From contig NZ_JANJTZ010000042.1 of NCBI RefSeq assembly GCF_024710845.1, positions 1 through 64,000 of the forward strand: DNA of 64,000 nt, in the 5' to 3' direction. Shown here one piece after another: positions 10,628-19,231 of this stretch. Position numbers and translations under genes: made by a program. Source of the DNA: Mesorhizobium sp. (lineage in GTDB: Bacteria > Pseudomonadota > Alphaproteobacteria > Rhizobiales > Rhizobiaceae). The notes beneath the pieces are model-generated. The model saw only the letters and a program-made list of their open reading frames with translations. It made no database searches and was not told where the DNA came from. Positions within the stretch are counted from its first letter, which is position 1. Each line of letters begins with the position of its first letter.

Positions 10628-12853
10628 ATGATCCTGACCGGAATGATCATCGCCGCGGTGATCGCGCTCTATGTGGTTGCGGCCTTCGTGCAGGTCCTCC
10701 GGCTGGGAATCAGCTTCCAGCAGGCCGTGCTCTACCTGCCCTTGAAGGCGGCTTTTCGCATTTCCGACGGCGGCATGCGCATTGCCCGTCGGGCGGACGC
10801 GCCGGTGATCTACGCGATCAGCCACCAGTCGCGGCTGGACCCGGCACTGATGCTGGCGCTGCTGCCCGAAGACACGCTTCACATCCTTGACGAGGAGTCC
10901 GCCGAATCGTCCTGGCTCGAACCGTTCCGGACGCTTGCGCGCTCCATCGCGTTCAACGCCTCGCACGTCTTCGTCAGCAGGCGGCTGGTCCGCCATCTGA
11001 AGGGAAAGGGACGGCTCGCCGTCTATTTCCCTCAAACGGTCGAGCCCGATCTCAAAACGTTCCGCCTCTTCCGCGCCGTCGCGCGTATCGCCGTGACCGC
11101 CGGAGCCGATATCGTCGCATTCCATGTCGGCGGCAGCCGCCATCTGCCGGTGTCGCTTACCCCCGAAGCCGAAGCGCCTCGCCGCTGGCTGCCGCGGCTC
11201 ACCATCGCCGCCCTCGACCCGATCTCGCTCGACACGTCGATCGTCCGTCCGGGCCGCGCGCCGACGACGTCTTCCAACGCGCTATTCGACCGCATGGCCG
11301 AGGCCCGCGTCGCGGCGACACCTCGGCGCAGCCTGTTCATGGCCATCGCCGGAGCAGCACGGCTCTACGGTCCCGAACGCACCATCGTCGAGGACGGCGT
11401 CAGCGGTGCGCTCAGCTATCGCGACATGATGATCGCTGCGCGCGTTCTCGGCGCGCGCTTCGCCGCGATCAGCAGCGGCGGCGAGGCGGTCGGCCTGATG
11501 CTCCCGAGTTCCGTCGGCCTGGCCACTTCCTTCGTCGGGCTGCAGTCCGCCGGCTGCGTCGCGACCGTCCTCAATTTCACCGCCGGCTCCGCCAATGTCT
11601 CGTCCGCGATCCGCGCCAGCGCGGTACGGACCGTCGTCTCCTCCCGCGTCTTCGTCGACAGGGCGCAACTCGCCGATATCGTCTCCGCGATCGAAGAGAC
11701 CGGGGCACGCTTCCTCTGGCTGGAAGACATCCGGAAAGGGGTGACGACGTTCGAAAAGGCGTCCGCCGCCCTGCTCTGGCGCTGGCCGCTGACCCGCGCC
11801 AAGCCATCCTCGCCCGCGGTCATCCTCTTCACGTCCGGTTCCGACAGCCGGCCGAAGGGCGTGGTGCTCACCCACGAGAACCTGATCGCCAACGCGGCGC
11901 AGACCGAGGCCCGCATCGGTTTCTCGCCCGCCGACACGCTGTTCAACGTGTTGCCGGCTTTCCATTCGTTCGGCCTCACGGGCGGGACGATCCTGCCGCT
12001 CCTCTACGGCGTGCGGCTCTATCTCTATCCCTCGCCGCTGCACTTCAAGCAGATCCCGGAGACAGCCGCGAAAGTGCGGCCGACGATCATGTTCGGCACC
12101 GACACGTTCCTGGCGACCTATGCGCGTACCGCCCACGACGACGATTTCGCGAGCCTGCGCCTGGTCGTAGCCGGGGCGGAACCGGTGCAGGCCGAGACGC
12201 GGCGGATCTGGCGCGAGCGGTTCGGGGCCGAGATCGTCGAAGGGTACGGGCTGACGGAGGCCGCACCTGTCGTCGCGGTCAACACCCGCACCCATTCGCG
12301 GCCGGGAACCGTTGGGCGGCTGCTGCCCGGCATTCGAAGCCGGATCGAGCCCGTGGACGGGATCGCGGAGGGCGGCAGGCTGTGGATTGCCGGTCCGAAC
12401 GTGATGCGCGGCTATATCTCGACCCGCGGGGCGGAGAACGTCACCCCTCCCCCGGAGGGATGGCACGACACCGGCGACATCGTCGCCTTCGACCGCGAAG
12501 GCTACCTTTCCATCCTTGGGCGTGCGCGCCACTTCGCCAAGATTTCTGGGGAGATGGTGTCGCTCGGCGCCGTCGAGGGGCTGGCGCAGGGGTTGTGGCC
12601 CGAGGACAGGCACGCGGCGGTAGCCGTGCCCGACCGCAAGCGTGGAGAGGGGATCGTGCTGCTGACGACGGCACAGAGTGCTGACACTGCGGAGCTGCGC
12701 GCTTTCGGCAAGACATCCGGTGCCGCCCACCTGATGATCCCCGAGACGATCGTCAAGGTCGAGGTCATTCCGCTTCTGGGAAGCGGCAAAGTCGACTACG
12801 GAACCGCCCGCCGGATCGCAATCGAGAGCCTCGGGGCTGACAAGGCCGCCTAG
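10628..12853 (+). CDS. Fused acyltransferase / acyl-activating enzyme (Aas-like)
   Basis: 741-aa two-domain protein. The N-terminus has a membrane-anchor helix (about 1-22), then a PlsC-type glycerolipid acyltransferase with the HX4D motif H66-QSRL-D71. The C-terminal half (about 240-741) is an ANL-superfamily AMP-forming ligase with ILFTSGSDSRPKG near 399 and GYGLTEAAP. It resembles E. coli Aas (2-acylglycerophosphoethanolamine acyltransferase plus acyl-ACP synthetase), suggesting fatty-acid activation and re-acylation of lysophospholipids. The ATG at 10628 has a GGAGG ribosome site 5 bases upstream, which decides the start over a TTG 12 bases earlier. It faces pssA and psd across a shared terminator. 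Confidence 0.9.
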   Translation: MILTGMIIAAVIALYVVAAFVQVLRLGISFQQAVLYLPLKAAFRISDGGMRIARRADAPVIYAISHQSRLDPALMLALLPEDTLHILDEESAESSWLEPFRTLARSIAFNASHVFVSRRLVRHLKGKGRLAVYFPQTVEPDLKTFRLFRAVARIAVTAGADIVAFHVGGSRHLPVSLTPEAEAPRRWLPRLTIAALDPISLDTSIVRPGRAPTTSSNALFDRMAEARVAATPRRSLFMAIAGAARLYGPERTIVEDGVSGALSYRDMMIAARVLGARFAAISSGGEAVGLMLPSSVGLATSFVGLQSAGCVATVLNFTAGSANVSSAIRASAVRTVVSSRVFVDRAQLADIVSAIEETGARFLWLEDIRKGVTTFEKASAALLWRWPLTRAKPSSPAVILFTSGSDSRPKGVVLTHENLIANAAQTEARIGFSPADTLFNVLPAFHSFGLTGGTILPLLYGVRLYLYPSPLHFKQIPETAAKVRPTIMFGTDTFLATYARTAHDDDFASLRLVVAGAEPVQAETRRIWRERFGAEIVEGYGLTEAAPVVAVNTRTHSRPGTVGRLLPGIRSRIEPVDGIAEGGRLWIAGPNVMRGYISTRGAENVTPPPEGWHDTGDIVAFDREGYLSILGRARHFAKISGEMVSLGAVEGLAQGLWPEDRHAAVAVPDRKRGEGIVLLTTAQSADTAELRAFGKTSGAAHLMIPETIVKVEVIPLLGSGKVDYGTARRIAIESLGADKAA

Positions 12854-12874
12854 ACCAAGATGAGGTCTAGGCGG
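12846..12874. terminator. Bidirectional hairpin carrying both stop codons
   Basis: Perfect 11-bp inverted repeat CCGCCTAGACC / GGTCTAGGCGG with a 7-nt loop. The left arm holds the TAG stop of the acyltransferase/ligase gene and the right arm holds the TAG stop (read on the minus strand) of pssA. It serves two convergent transcripts. No long T run follows on either side, so it may work as a transcript-end protecting stem or a Rho-linked end rather than a textbook intrinsic terminator. Confidence 0.65.
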
Positions 12875-13703
12875 AAGGCTCGGTCGCCTTCACGATATCG
12901 GCGTCCCGCTTCTCGCGCTGCAGGCGGCGGGCATAGAGTTTTACACTGACGGGCAGGAAGGCCAGATAGGCGAGCGCGGTCGCGGTCATCGTCTGCCAGG
13001 TGAAGCTGAACAGCATCAGCACGTAGAACACCGCCACCAGGATCAGCGGGAAGACGACGTCGCCGCGCACCTTGGTACCCGAACTCTTGCCGGAAAAGAC
13101 GGGAAGCGTCGACACGAGCAGAACGGCAACGATCACCGTATAGGCACAGGCGGCATAGACGACGAAGAGATTGGCCTCCAGGCCGAGGAAACCGAGATAG
13201 ACGGGCAGCATCACCAGGACCGCGCCGGCCGGCGCCGGGACGCCGGTGAAGTAGTCCGCCATCCAGGTCGGCCGACCCGGATCGGCGATCTGCACGTTGA
13301 AGCGCGCGAGCCGCAGGCCGCAGGCGATGGCGAAAAGAAGCGCCGCGGTCCAGCCGAGGGAGCCTGCCCGGTCGAGCATGTAGGCGTAGAGGACAAGAGC
13401 GGGTGCTGCGCCGAAATTGACGATGTCGGCCAACGAATCCATCTGCTCGCCGAACTTGGAGGTGGCCTTCAGCGCCCGTGCGAGGCGTCCGTCGATGCCG
13501 TCGAGGAAGGCCGCGAGAAGAACCATCACGACCGCGATCTCGAAGCGACCCTCGAAGGCGAGCCGGATTCCGGACAGGCCGGCGCAAATCGCCAGCACCG
13601 TGATCAGGTTGGGCAGCATCAGGCGCAGCGGGATGTCGCGGATCTTGGCGCCATGACGGGCCGGCCCGCCATGCGGCTCGAAGGGAGGGAACGGCGTCTC
13701 CAT
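12867..13703 (-). CDS. pssA: CDP-diacylglycerol-serine O-phosphatidyltransferase
   Basis: 278-aa inner-membrane enzyme that makes phosphatidylserine from CDP-diacylglycerol and serine, the first step to phosphatidylethanolamine. The CDP-alcohol phosphotransferase motif is complete: D71-G72, A75-R76, G85, D89, D93 (DGxxAR(x)8G(x)3D(x)3D). About seven or eight hydrophobic segments are visible. It is the polytopic type II Pss, as in rhizobia and Bacillus, rather than the E. coli soluble type. It starts 3 bases after psd ends, so the two consecutive pathway enzymes are one operon. Confidence 0.95.
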   Translation of the reverse strand: METPFPPFEPHGGPARHGAKIRDIPLRLMLPNLITVLAICAGLSGIRLAFEGRFEIAVVMVLLAAFLDGIDGRLARALKATSKFGEQMDSLADIVNFGAAPALVLYAYMLDRAGSLGWTAALLFAIACGLRLARFNVQIADPGRPTWMADYFTGVPAPAGAVLVMLPVYLGFLGLEANLFVVYAACAYTVIVAVLLVSTLPVFSGKSSGTKVRGDVVFPLILVAVFYVLMLFSFTWQTMTATALAYLAFLPVSVKLYARRLQREKRDADIVKATEPSA

Positions 13704-13706
13704 GCC

Positions 13707-14405
13707 CTAGGACACCCGCACCAGCGGGAAGCCCGGCTCGCCGCTGAAATCGGCGATGACGCTTTCGCCGGCCACCGAGGTCTGTCCGACCGCGACGCGG
13801 GGACGAGCGCCGGCGGGGAGATAGACGTCGACACGCGAGCCGAAGCGGATCAGGCCGATGCGTTCGCCGATGGTGACGGGCGAACCTTCGTCGACCCAGC
13901 AGACGATGCGCCGCGCCACCAGGCCGGCGATCTGCACCACGCCGACCGTCCCGTGCGGCGCTTCGATGACCAGCCCGTTGCGCTCATTCTCTTCGCTCGC
14001 CTTGTCGAGTTCGGCATTTAGGAACTTGCCGGGCCGATGCTCGATGCGGGTGATGCGGCCGCGCACCGGAGAGCGGTTCACGTGGCAGGAAAAGACGTTC
14101 ATGAAGACGGAGATGCGCAGCATCTCGGCCGTGCCGAGCCCAAGCTCGCGCGGCGGCACCGCCGGGCCCACGGCCGAGACGATGCCGTCGGCGGGACTGA
14201 TCACCAGCGAATCATCGACAGGGGTGACGCGCTGCGGATCGCGGAAGAAATAGGCACACCAAGCAGTGAGCATCAGGCCGATCCAGAACAGCGGCTGCCA
14301 GATCAGACCGAGCACCAGCGTGGCGATGCCGAAGGCGGCAATGAACGGATAGCCCTCGCGATGGACGGGCACCATGGCGCTCTTGATACTGTCGACAAGG
14401 CTCAT
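13707..14405 (-). CDS. psd: Phosphatidylserine decarboxylase proenzyme
   Basis: 232-aa enzyme that converts phosphatidylserine to phosphatidylethanolamine. The short length is the compact alphaproteobacterial form. The self-cleavage site is in [10 protein letters not shown]: cleavage before S190 would give the pyruvoyl-bearing alpha chain of about 43 residues. Two N-terminal hydrophobic segments (about 18-45) anchor it in the inner membrane. I chose the ATG at 14405 (MSLVDSIKS) because conserved family sequence starts there; the frame is open for 34 more codons. It is upstream of and coupled to pssA. Confidence 0.95.
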   Translation of the reverse strand: MSLVDSIKSAMVPVHREGYPFIAAFGIATLVLGLIWQPLFWIGLMLTAWCAYFFRDPQRVTPVDDSLVISPADGIVSAVGPAVPPRELGLGTAEMLRISVFMNVFSCHVNRSPVRGRITRIEHRPGKFLNAELDKASEENERNGLVIEAPHGTVGVVQIAGLVARRIVCWVDEGSPVTIGERIGLIRFGSRVDVYLPAGARPRVAVGQTSVAGESVIADFSGEPGFPLVRVS

Positions 14406-14534
14406 CGCGGCGGCCGGCTCCGATTGGACAGGCGACTGATTAGACCAATCCCTTCCCTGCCGCAACGCAGCGACGGCCGATCGGTTGCCGGCCGCCGCGT
14501 TCAACACCGTGGCATGAACGCCCGGCGCCGAAAA

Positions 14535-16424
14535 TCAGTCCTGCACCTCCGCGGTGCGGCGGCGCACGATGACGCCTTCCGAGTCGGTTTCGCGCGCCCG
14601 GCGCAGGCGCTCCTCGGCTTCCGTCGCCTCGCGCTGGCGATCCCACATCGAGGCGTAGAGCCCACCCAGTGCCAAAAGGTCGCGATGGTTGCCGCGTTCG
14701 GCAATGCGTCCGTCGCGCAGGACGATGATCTCGTCGGCCGAGATCACGGTTGAGAGCCGGTGGGCGATGACGAGCGTGGTGCGGCCGCGGCTGACGAGGT
14801 CGAGAGCCGCCTGGATCTCCTGTTCGGTCTGGGTGTCGAGCGCGGAGGTCGCCTCGTCCAGGATGAGGATTGGCGGCGCCTTGAGGATGGTGCGGGCGAT
14901 TGCGACGCGCTGCTTTTCGCCGCCGGAGAGCTTCAGTCCGCGCTCGCCGACCATGGACTTGTAGCCGTCGGGCAAGATCTCGATGAACTTCGAGATCTGC
15001 GCGAGGTCGGCAGCGCGCTTCACATCGTCCTCGGAGGCGCTCATCCGCCCGTAGCGGATGTTGTAGAGAATCGTGTCGTTGAACAGCACCGTGTCCTGCG
15101 GCACCATGCCGATCTGCGCGCGCAGGCTCTCCTGCGTCACGTCGCGGATGTCCTGGCCGTCGATGGTGATGGCGCCCTTCTGGATGTCGTAGAAGCGGAA
15201 CAGAAGGCGCGAGATGGTCGACTTGCCCGCCCCAGACGGGCCGACGATTGCCACCGTCTTGCCGGCAGGCACCTCGAACGACACGCCTTTCAGGATCGGC
15301 CGGTTCGCATCGTAAGCGAAGTGGACGTCGTCGAAGCGGATGGCGCCCGTGCACACCGCGATCGCCCGGGCGCCGGGCCGGTCGATCACCTCTTCCGTGA
15401 CATCGAGCAGATCGAACATCTGCTCGATGTCGGTCAGTCCCTGGCGGATTTCGCGATAGATGAAACCGATGAAATTGAGCGGCACAGCGAGCTGCATCAG
15501 CATGGCGTTGATGAAGACGAAATCGCCGATCGTCTGCGTGCCGGCTTGGACTTCCAGTGCGGAGAGCACCATGCAGGCGGTCATGCCAACGCCGAAGATC
15601 AGCCCCTGGCCGAAGTTGAGCCAGCCGAGCGAGGTCCAGGTCTTGGTCGCAGCCACCTCGTAGCGCGCCATCGAGCGGTCGAAGCGCTGCGCTTCCATCT
15701 GCTCGTTGTTGAAATACTTGACCGTTTCGTAGTTGAGGAGCGAGTCGATCGCCTTGGTATTTGCATCGGTGTCGCTGTCGTTCATCTCGCGGCGGATGGC
15801 GATGCGCCAGTCGGACGCCCAGACCGTGAACCAAGTGTAGGCTACCACCGTCACGGCGACGATCACCACATAGATGATGCCGTAGGCGACAGCGAAGATG
15901 ACGGCGGTCAGGGCGAATTCCAGGACCGTCGGCAAGGTGTTGAGGATCGTGAAGCGCACGATCGTCTCGATGCCCTTGGTGCCGCGCTCGATGATGCGCG
16001 AGAGCCCGCCGGTGCGCCGCTCTAGGTGGAAGCGCAGCGACAGGCGGTGCATGTGCACGAAGGTCTTGTAGGCGAGCCGGCGCACCGCGTGCTGGCCGAC
16101 GCGGGCGAAGAGCGCGTCGCGCAGCTGGTTGAAGCCCCACTGCACGATACGGACGATATTGTAGGCGACGACCAGCATCACCGGCGCGAGCAGGAAGTCC
16201 GGCAGGTCCGGCATCGGTCCGCCGTCTTTGGCAAGCGCATCGGTCGACCATTTGAAGAAATAGGGGACGAGGATCAGCACGATCTTCGCCACGACCAGGA
16301 AGAAGGTCGCCCACAGGACGCGCAGCTTGAGGTCCGTGCGGCCGGCCGGCCACATATAGGGCCAGAGATTAAGAAGGGTGTTCCAGAGCGAGCCGGATTC
16401 GGCGGAGACGGTTTTGGCGGCCAC
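14535..16424 (-). CDS. Atm1-type ABC exporter (fused permease and ATPase)
   Basis: About 629-aa half-transporter that should act as a homodimer in the inner membrane. Six membrane helices lie in residues about 35-330. The ATPase domain has Walker A GPSGAGKST, signature LSGGEKQRVAIARTILK and Walker B ILILDEATSALD. The sequence style (WPYMWPAG near the start, NDSDTDANTKAIDSLLNYETVKYF in the permease) is that of the Atm1/HMT1 family, which exports glutathione conjugates and glutathione-metal complexes. A GTG start at 16424 behind AGGAAA is preferred; a start at 16478 would overlap the arsR gene. Pairing with a cysteine-rich ArsR regulator supports a metal-stress role. Confidence 0.9.
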   Translation of the reverse strand: MAAKTVSAESGSLWNTLLNLWPYMWPAGRTDLKLRVLWATFFLVVAKIVLILVPYFFKWSTDALAKDGGPMPDLPDFLLAPVMLVVAYNIVRIVQWGFNQLRDALFARVGQHAVRRLAYKTFVHMHRLSLRFHLERRTGGLSRIIERGTKGIETIVRFTILNTLPTVLEFALTAVIFAVAYGIIYVVIVAVTVVAYTWFTVWASDWRIAIRREMNDSDTDANTKAIDSLLNYETVKYFNNEQMEAQRFDRSMARYEVAATKTWTSLGWLNFGQGLIFGVGMTACMVLSALEVQAGTQTIGDFVFINAMLMQLAVPLNFIGFIYREIRQGLTDIEQMFDLLDVTEEVIDRPGARAIAVCTGAIRFDDVHFAYDANRPILKGVSFEVPAGKTVAIVGPSGAGKSTISRLLFRFYDIQKGAITIDGQDIRDVTQESLRAQIGMVPQDTVLFNDTILYNIRYGRMSASEDDVKRAADLAQISKFIEILPDGYKSMVGERGLKLSGGEKQRVAIARTILKAPPILILDEATSALDTQTEQEIQAALDLVSRGRTTLVIAHRLSTVISADEIIVLRDGRIAERGNHRDLLALGGLYASMWDRQREATEAEERLRRARETDSEGVIVRRRTAEVQD

Positions 16425-16450
16425 GGGCGTTTCCTGGTCTTTTGTTGTCG

Positions 16451-16795
16451 TCAGCCGCAGCAGCCGGCCGCGGTGCATTCATCGAGATAGAGCGTCATCG
16501 CGCGGGATAGCCGCGCAACTTCCTCAGCGTTCACTGTGTAGCGGGAGCGCTGGCGCTCGGGCGAATATCGAACGAGACCGACATCGACGAGCACCTTGAG
16601 GTGCTGGGAGACCGTCGACTGGGCGAGATCGAGCTGCTCGACCACTTCCTTGCAGCAGCAGGCTCCCTGGCCAGACAAATGCCGCAGGATGCGCAGACGG
16701 GCCGGATGCGACAATGCCGCGAGCCTGGCTGCCATCGCATCGAGCGATGCAGCTTCGACCGGCGCGTTACGGGGCTGGAGTTCGATCAAATTCAT
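16451..16795 (-). CDS. ArsR/SmtB family regulator with cysteine clusters
   Basis: 114-aa winged-helix repressor. The DNA-binding helix is QSTVSQHLKVL (about 59-69). Just before it sits C46-C47-C48 (GACCCKEVV), the position of the metal- or arsenite-sensing alpha-3 site in ArsR-type sensors. A second cluster, C107, C112 and C113, ends the protein (ECTAAGCCG). It is immediately upstream of the Atm1-type exporter, within about 30 bases, and probably controls it and itself. The effector (As(III), Cd/Pb, other soft metal or a thiol signal) is not determined by sequence. Confidence 0.92.
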   Translation of the reverse strand: MNLIELQPRNAPVEAASLDAMAARLAALSHPARLRILRHLSGQGACCCKEVVEQLDLAQSTVSQHLKVLVDVGLVRYSPERQRSRYTVNAEEVARLSRAMTLYLDECTAAGCCG

Positions 16796-16819
16796 CGTTC
16801 ATCGGCGATAAACGATGAA
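16791..16819. promoter_or_regulatory. Likely ArsR operator over the arsR start codon
   Basis: Perfect 8-bp inverted repeat TTCATCGT ... ACGATGAA separated by 13 bases. The CAT of the arsR start (minus strand) is inside the left arm, so a bound repressor would block initiation directly. Such imperfect dyads over the promoter or start are typical of ArsR/SmtB autoregulation. Confidence 0.55.
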
Positions 16820-16863
16820 AGTCAATCACGCAACACGCCGATTGGGCAGGCCGTCGAAAAAAA

Positions 16864-18477
16864 TCAGCGGATGGCGCTCGACTTGCCGACCTCTTCGGGT
16901 GCAGCCTTCTGGTCGGCGATCGCTTCCATGTCGGCGCTCTCGCCTTCGCTCGTCTTGACCGGAACCGAGAACACCTGCCCGGGCCAGATGCGGTCGGGGT
17001 CGGAAATCTGGCTCTGGTTGGCGAGGTAGATCGTCGAATAGCGGACGCCACGGCCGTAGACCCGGCGTGAGATACGCCAGAGCGTGTCGCCTCGACGGAT
17101 GATGACGGCGCCGTCGACGGATTGAAGCGGTGCGGCCGTCACCGACGGCGGCTGGGCGGACGCTTGCTGCTCGGGCTTCGCGGCCGGTTCCGCGGAGGAC
17201 TGCGCGGGCTGCGCTGCAGCCGTATCGCCACCGGTGGAAGATGCCGCCGGAGGGGTCGGTTGCGACGGTGCGGACGAAGCGGCCGGCGCTGCCGTTTCGG
17301 TCGACGCGGCCGGAGCCGCGGACGTCGGCGTGGCCGGTTGCGCAGGTTCGGCCGGCTTGGGCTCCGGCGCCACAGCGGCGATCGCCTCTCCCGCCTCGCG
17401 GCGGAAAGGCACCTGGGCGCGCATCAAAACCTTGTCGCCGTCGTCGGCGAGAAGGTCAGCCCGGACGATGTAGTCGCCAACCGGCAGTTCGACCAGCGCC
17501 TCGATCAGAAACTCGCCCGTGTCCGACGACTTGGTCTCGCCCAGCATGATCGCGTTGGCATAGGCACGCACCGGTTTCTTCGGCGTGGCGACGCCTGCGA
17601 CGAACACCTTGTTGCCTTCGATCTCGATCGCCTTGACCTCGACACGCAGGTCGAGAGCGGGCGTAGGAGCAGGCTGGACCGGCTCGGGCTTGGCGACTGC
17701 GACCTCCGCCGGCTTCACCTCGGACTGAGCCGGCGCGGCGGCCGGCGTCTCCGGCTCTGCCGGCTTGGGCGTCGCGGCGGGCGCCGCAGCGGTTTCAGCC
17801 GGCTTCTGCGGTTCGACCGCGGCCTGTTCGGCCGGCTTGGCGGTCATCGGCTCGGGGACGGTGATCAGCTTGCTTGGCTTCCCGGGCTGCTCGACCAAAG
17901 CGAGCACCTGCCCGTCGGGCTTTTCCGGGATCGATACCACCGCCGTCTCGGTCGACATCGCGATGGCGTTGGCCTCATCGGTCGCACGCAGCACGATCTG
18001 GTAGCTGCCCGGCGCGAGCGGATCAGCGACAACGACGGCGAAATCGCCCTCCGGACCTGCGACTGCCTGACCGATCACCTTGGAGCCGGCCAAGACTTCG
18101 ACGTTCGACCCGCCGGGCGCGTTGCCGGCGATCACGATCGAACCGTCCGGCTCGACACGCAGGATGTCGAACGTCGGCGGCACGATTTCTGCCTTCGCGG
18201 TTTCGGGCTTGGCCGGGTCGGTTACGGCGGGCACCTCGGCGGGCTTGTCCTGCGAGGTTGCGTTCGGCTTCGCCTGGGTGGGTGTGGTTACCGACGCCGG
18301 CTTCCCGTCTGGAGTGCTCTGGGGCGGTATCGCGGCGATCTGGGCGGGGGGAGCCGAAATGAAGCGGTCGAACACGCCGCTCATATAGCCGACACCACCA
18401 ATGACGATGACGCTCCCGAGGACACCCAAGAGGGCCTTCAATGGTGTGGACAACATGTTCCCGCTTTCGTTAGCCAA
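16864..18477 (-). CDS. LysM domain protein with N-terminal membrane anchor
   Basis: 537-aa protein. A single hydrophobic helix at about residues 10-34 probably anchors it in the inner membrane with the rest in the periplasm. The middle is a long Ala/Pro/Glu-rich low-complexity region interrupted by two beta-rich domains (about 95-195 and 275-360, Ig-like in style). A LysM domain (DTLWRISRRVYG to WPGQVFSVP, about 460-505) closes it and should bind peptidoglycan. Similar proteins are conserved in rhizobia without a firm role; cell-wall attachment is the safest inference. It runs toward arsR but ends 68 bases before it. Confidence 0.85.
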   Translation of the reverse strand: MANESGNMLSTPLKALLGVLGSVIVIGGVGYMSGVFDRFISAPPAQIAAIPPQSTPDGKPASVTTPTQAKPNATSQDKPAEVPAVTDPAKPETAKAEIVPPTFDILRVEPDGSIVIAGNAPGGSNVEVLAGSKVIGQAVAGPEGDFAVVVADPLAPGSYQIVLRATDEANAIAMSTETAVVSIPEKPDGQVLALVEQPGKPSKLITVPEPMTAKPAEQAAVEPQKPAETAAAPAATPKPAEPETPAAAPAQSEVKPAEVAVAKPEPVQPAPTPALDLRVEVKAIEIEGNKVFVAGVATPKKPVRAYANAIMLGETKSSDTGEFLIEALVELPVGDYIVRADLLADDGDKVLMRAQVPFRREAGEAIAAVAPEPKPAEPAQPATPTSAAPAASTETAAPAASSAPSQPTPPAASSTGGDTAAAQPAQSSAEPAAKPEQQASAQPPSVTAAPLQSVDGAVIIRRGDTLWRISRRVYGRGVRYSTIYLANQSQISDPDRIWPGQVFSVPVKTSEGESADMEAIADQKAAPEEVGKSSAIR

Positions 18478-18605
18478 TTAGGTGGGGTCTAGACTGTTTT
18501 CGCAGTTGCGACAAGGAAAACGCCGCGTTTCCAGCGCATCGTCGGACCATTTGCCATGTCGGCGAAGCTTGACCTGAGTTGCACGGAGTGGCCCCTATCG
18601 GTTTT

Positions 18606-19211
18606 ATGAGCACGATTCGATCCATCTGCGTCTATTGCGGTTCCTCGCCCGGCCGGGGCGAGGTCTATCTCGAGGCCGGCCGCGCGCTCGGCCGCTCCAT
18701 CGCGGCGTCGGGCCTGCGCCTCGTTTATGGGGGCGGCACCAAGGGCATCATGGGCGCGGTTTCGGCCGGCACGCGCGAGGCCGGCGGCAAGGTCATGGGC
18801 ATCATCCCGCGCTTCCTGATGAACACGGAGGCCACAGAATCGGCGCTGGCGCGGCTCGACGAACTCATCGTCACCGAAGACATGCACGAGCGCAAACACA
18901 GGATGTTCGAGGAATCCGACGCATTCGTGGCATTGCCGGGCGGCATCGGCACCGTCGAGGAGATCGTCGAGATCATGACCTGGGCGCAGCTTGGGCGGCA
19001 CCGCAAGCCGATCGTCTACGGCAATATAGACGGCTTCTGGAACCCGATGCTCAAGCTGATCGACCACATGCGCGCCGAAGGCTTCGTCCACACGGCGCAC
19101 CTGGTCCAGCCGCTGGTCGTCGACACGGCCGAAGGTATCGTTCCGGCGATCCTGGACGCGGTGGAGCCCGGCCGGGCGGCGGGCGACAGCGCCGTCATCG
19201 AACGGTTGTGA
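18606..19211 (+). CDS. LOG family protein (cytokinin riboside 5'-monophosphate phosphoribohydrolase-like)
   Basis: 201-aa Rossmann-fold protein of the TIGR00730/LOG family. The nucleotide site motif PGGIGTVEE is at 111-119, with the partner basic residues MHERKHRM at 93-100 and the early CVYCGSSPG loop. LOG enzymes release the base from nucleoside 5'-monophosphates; in plant-associated bacteria this can yield active cytokinin, but in most bacteria the role is nucleotide housekeeping. The ATG at 18606 gives the normal family start MSTIRSICVYCGS. Confidence 0.92.
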   Translation: MSTIRSICVYCGSSPGRGEVYLEAGRALGRSIAASGLRLVYGGGTKGIMGAVSAGTREAGGKVMGIIPRFLMNTEATESALARLDELIVTEDMHERKHRMFEESDAFVALPGGIGTVEEIVEIMTWAQLGRHRKPIVYGNIDGFWNPMLKLIDHMRAEGFVHTAHLVQPLVVDTAEGIVPAILDAVEPGRAAGDSAVIERL

Positions 19212-19231
19212 ATCTGTGATTAAGCTGCGGC

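Noticed and set aside
14440-16353. Long second minus-strand frame over the Atm1-type gene
   Set aside because: Arg/Ala-rich, without ABC motifs; the real frame has Walker A, signature and Walker B.
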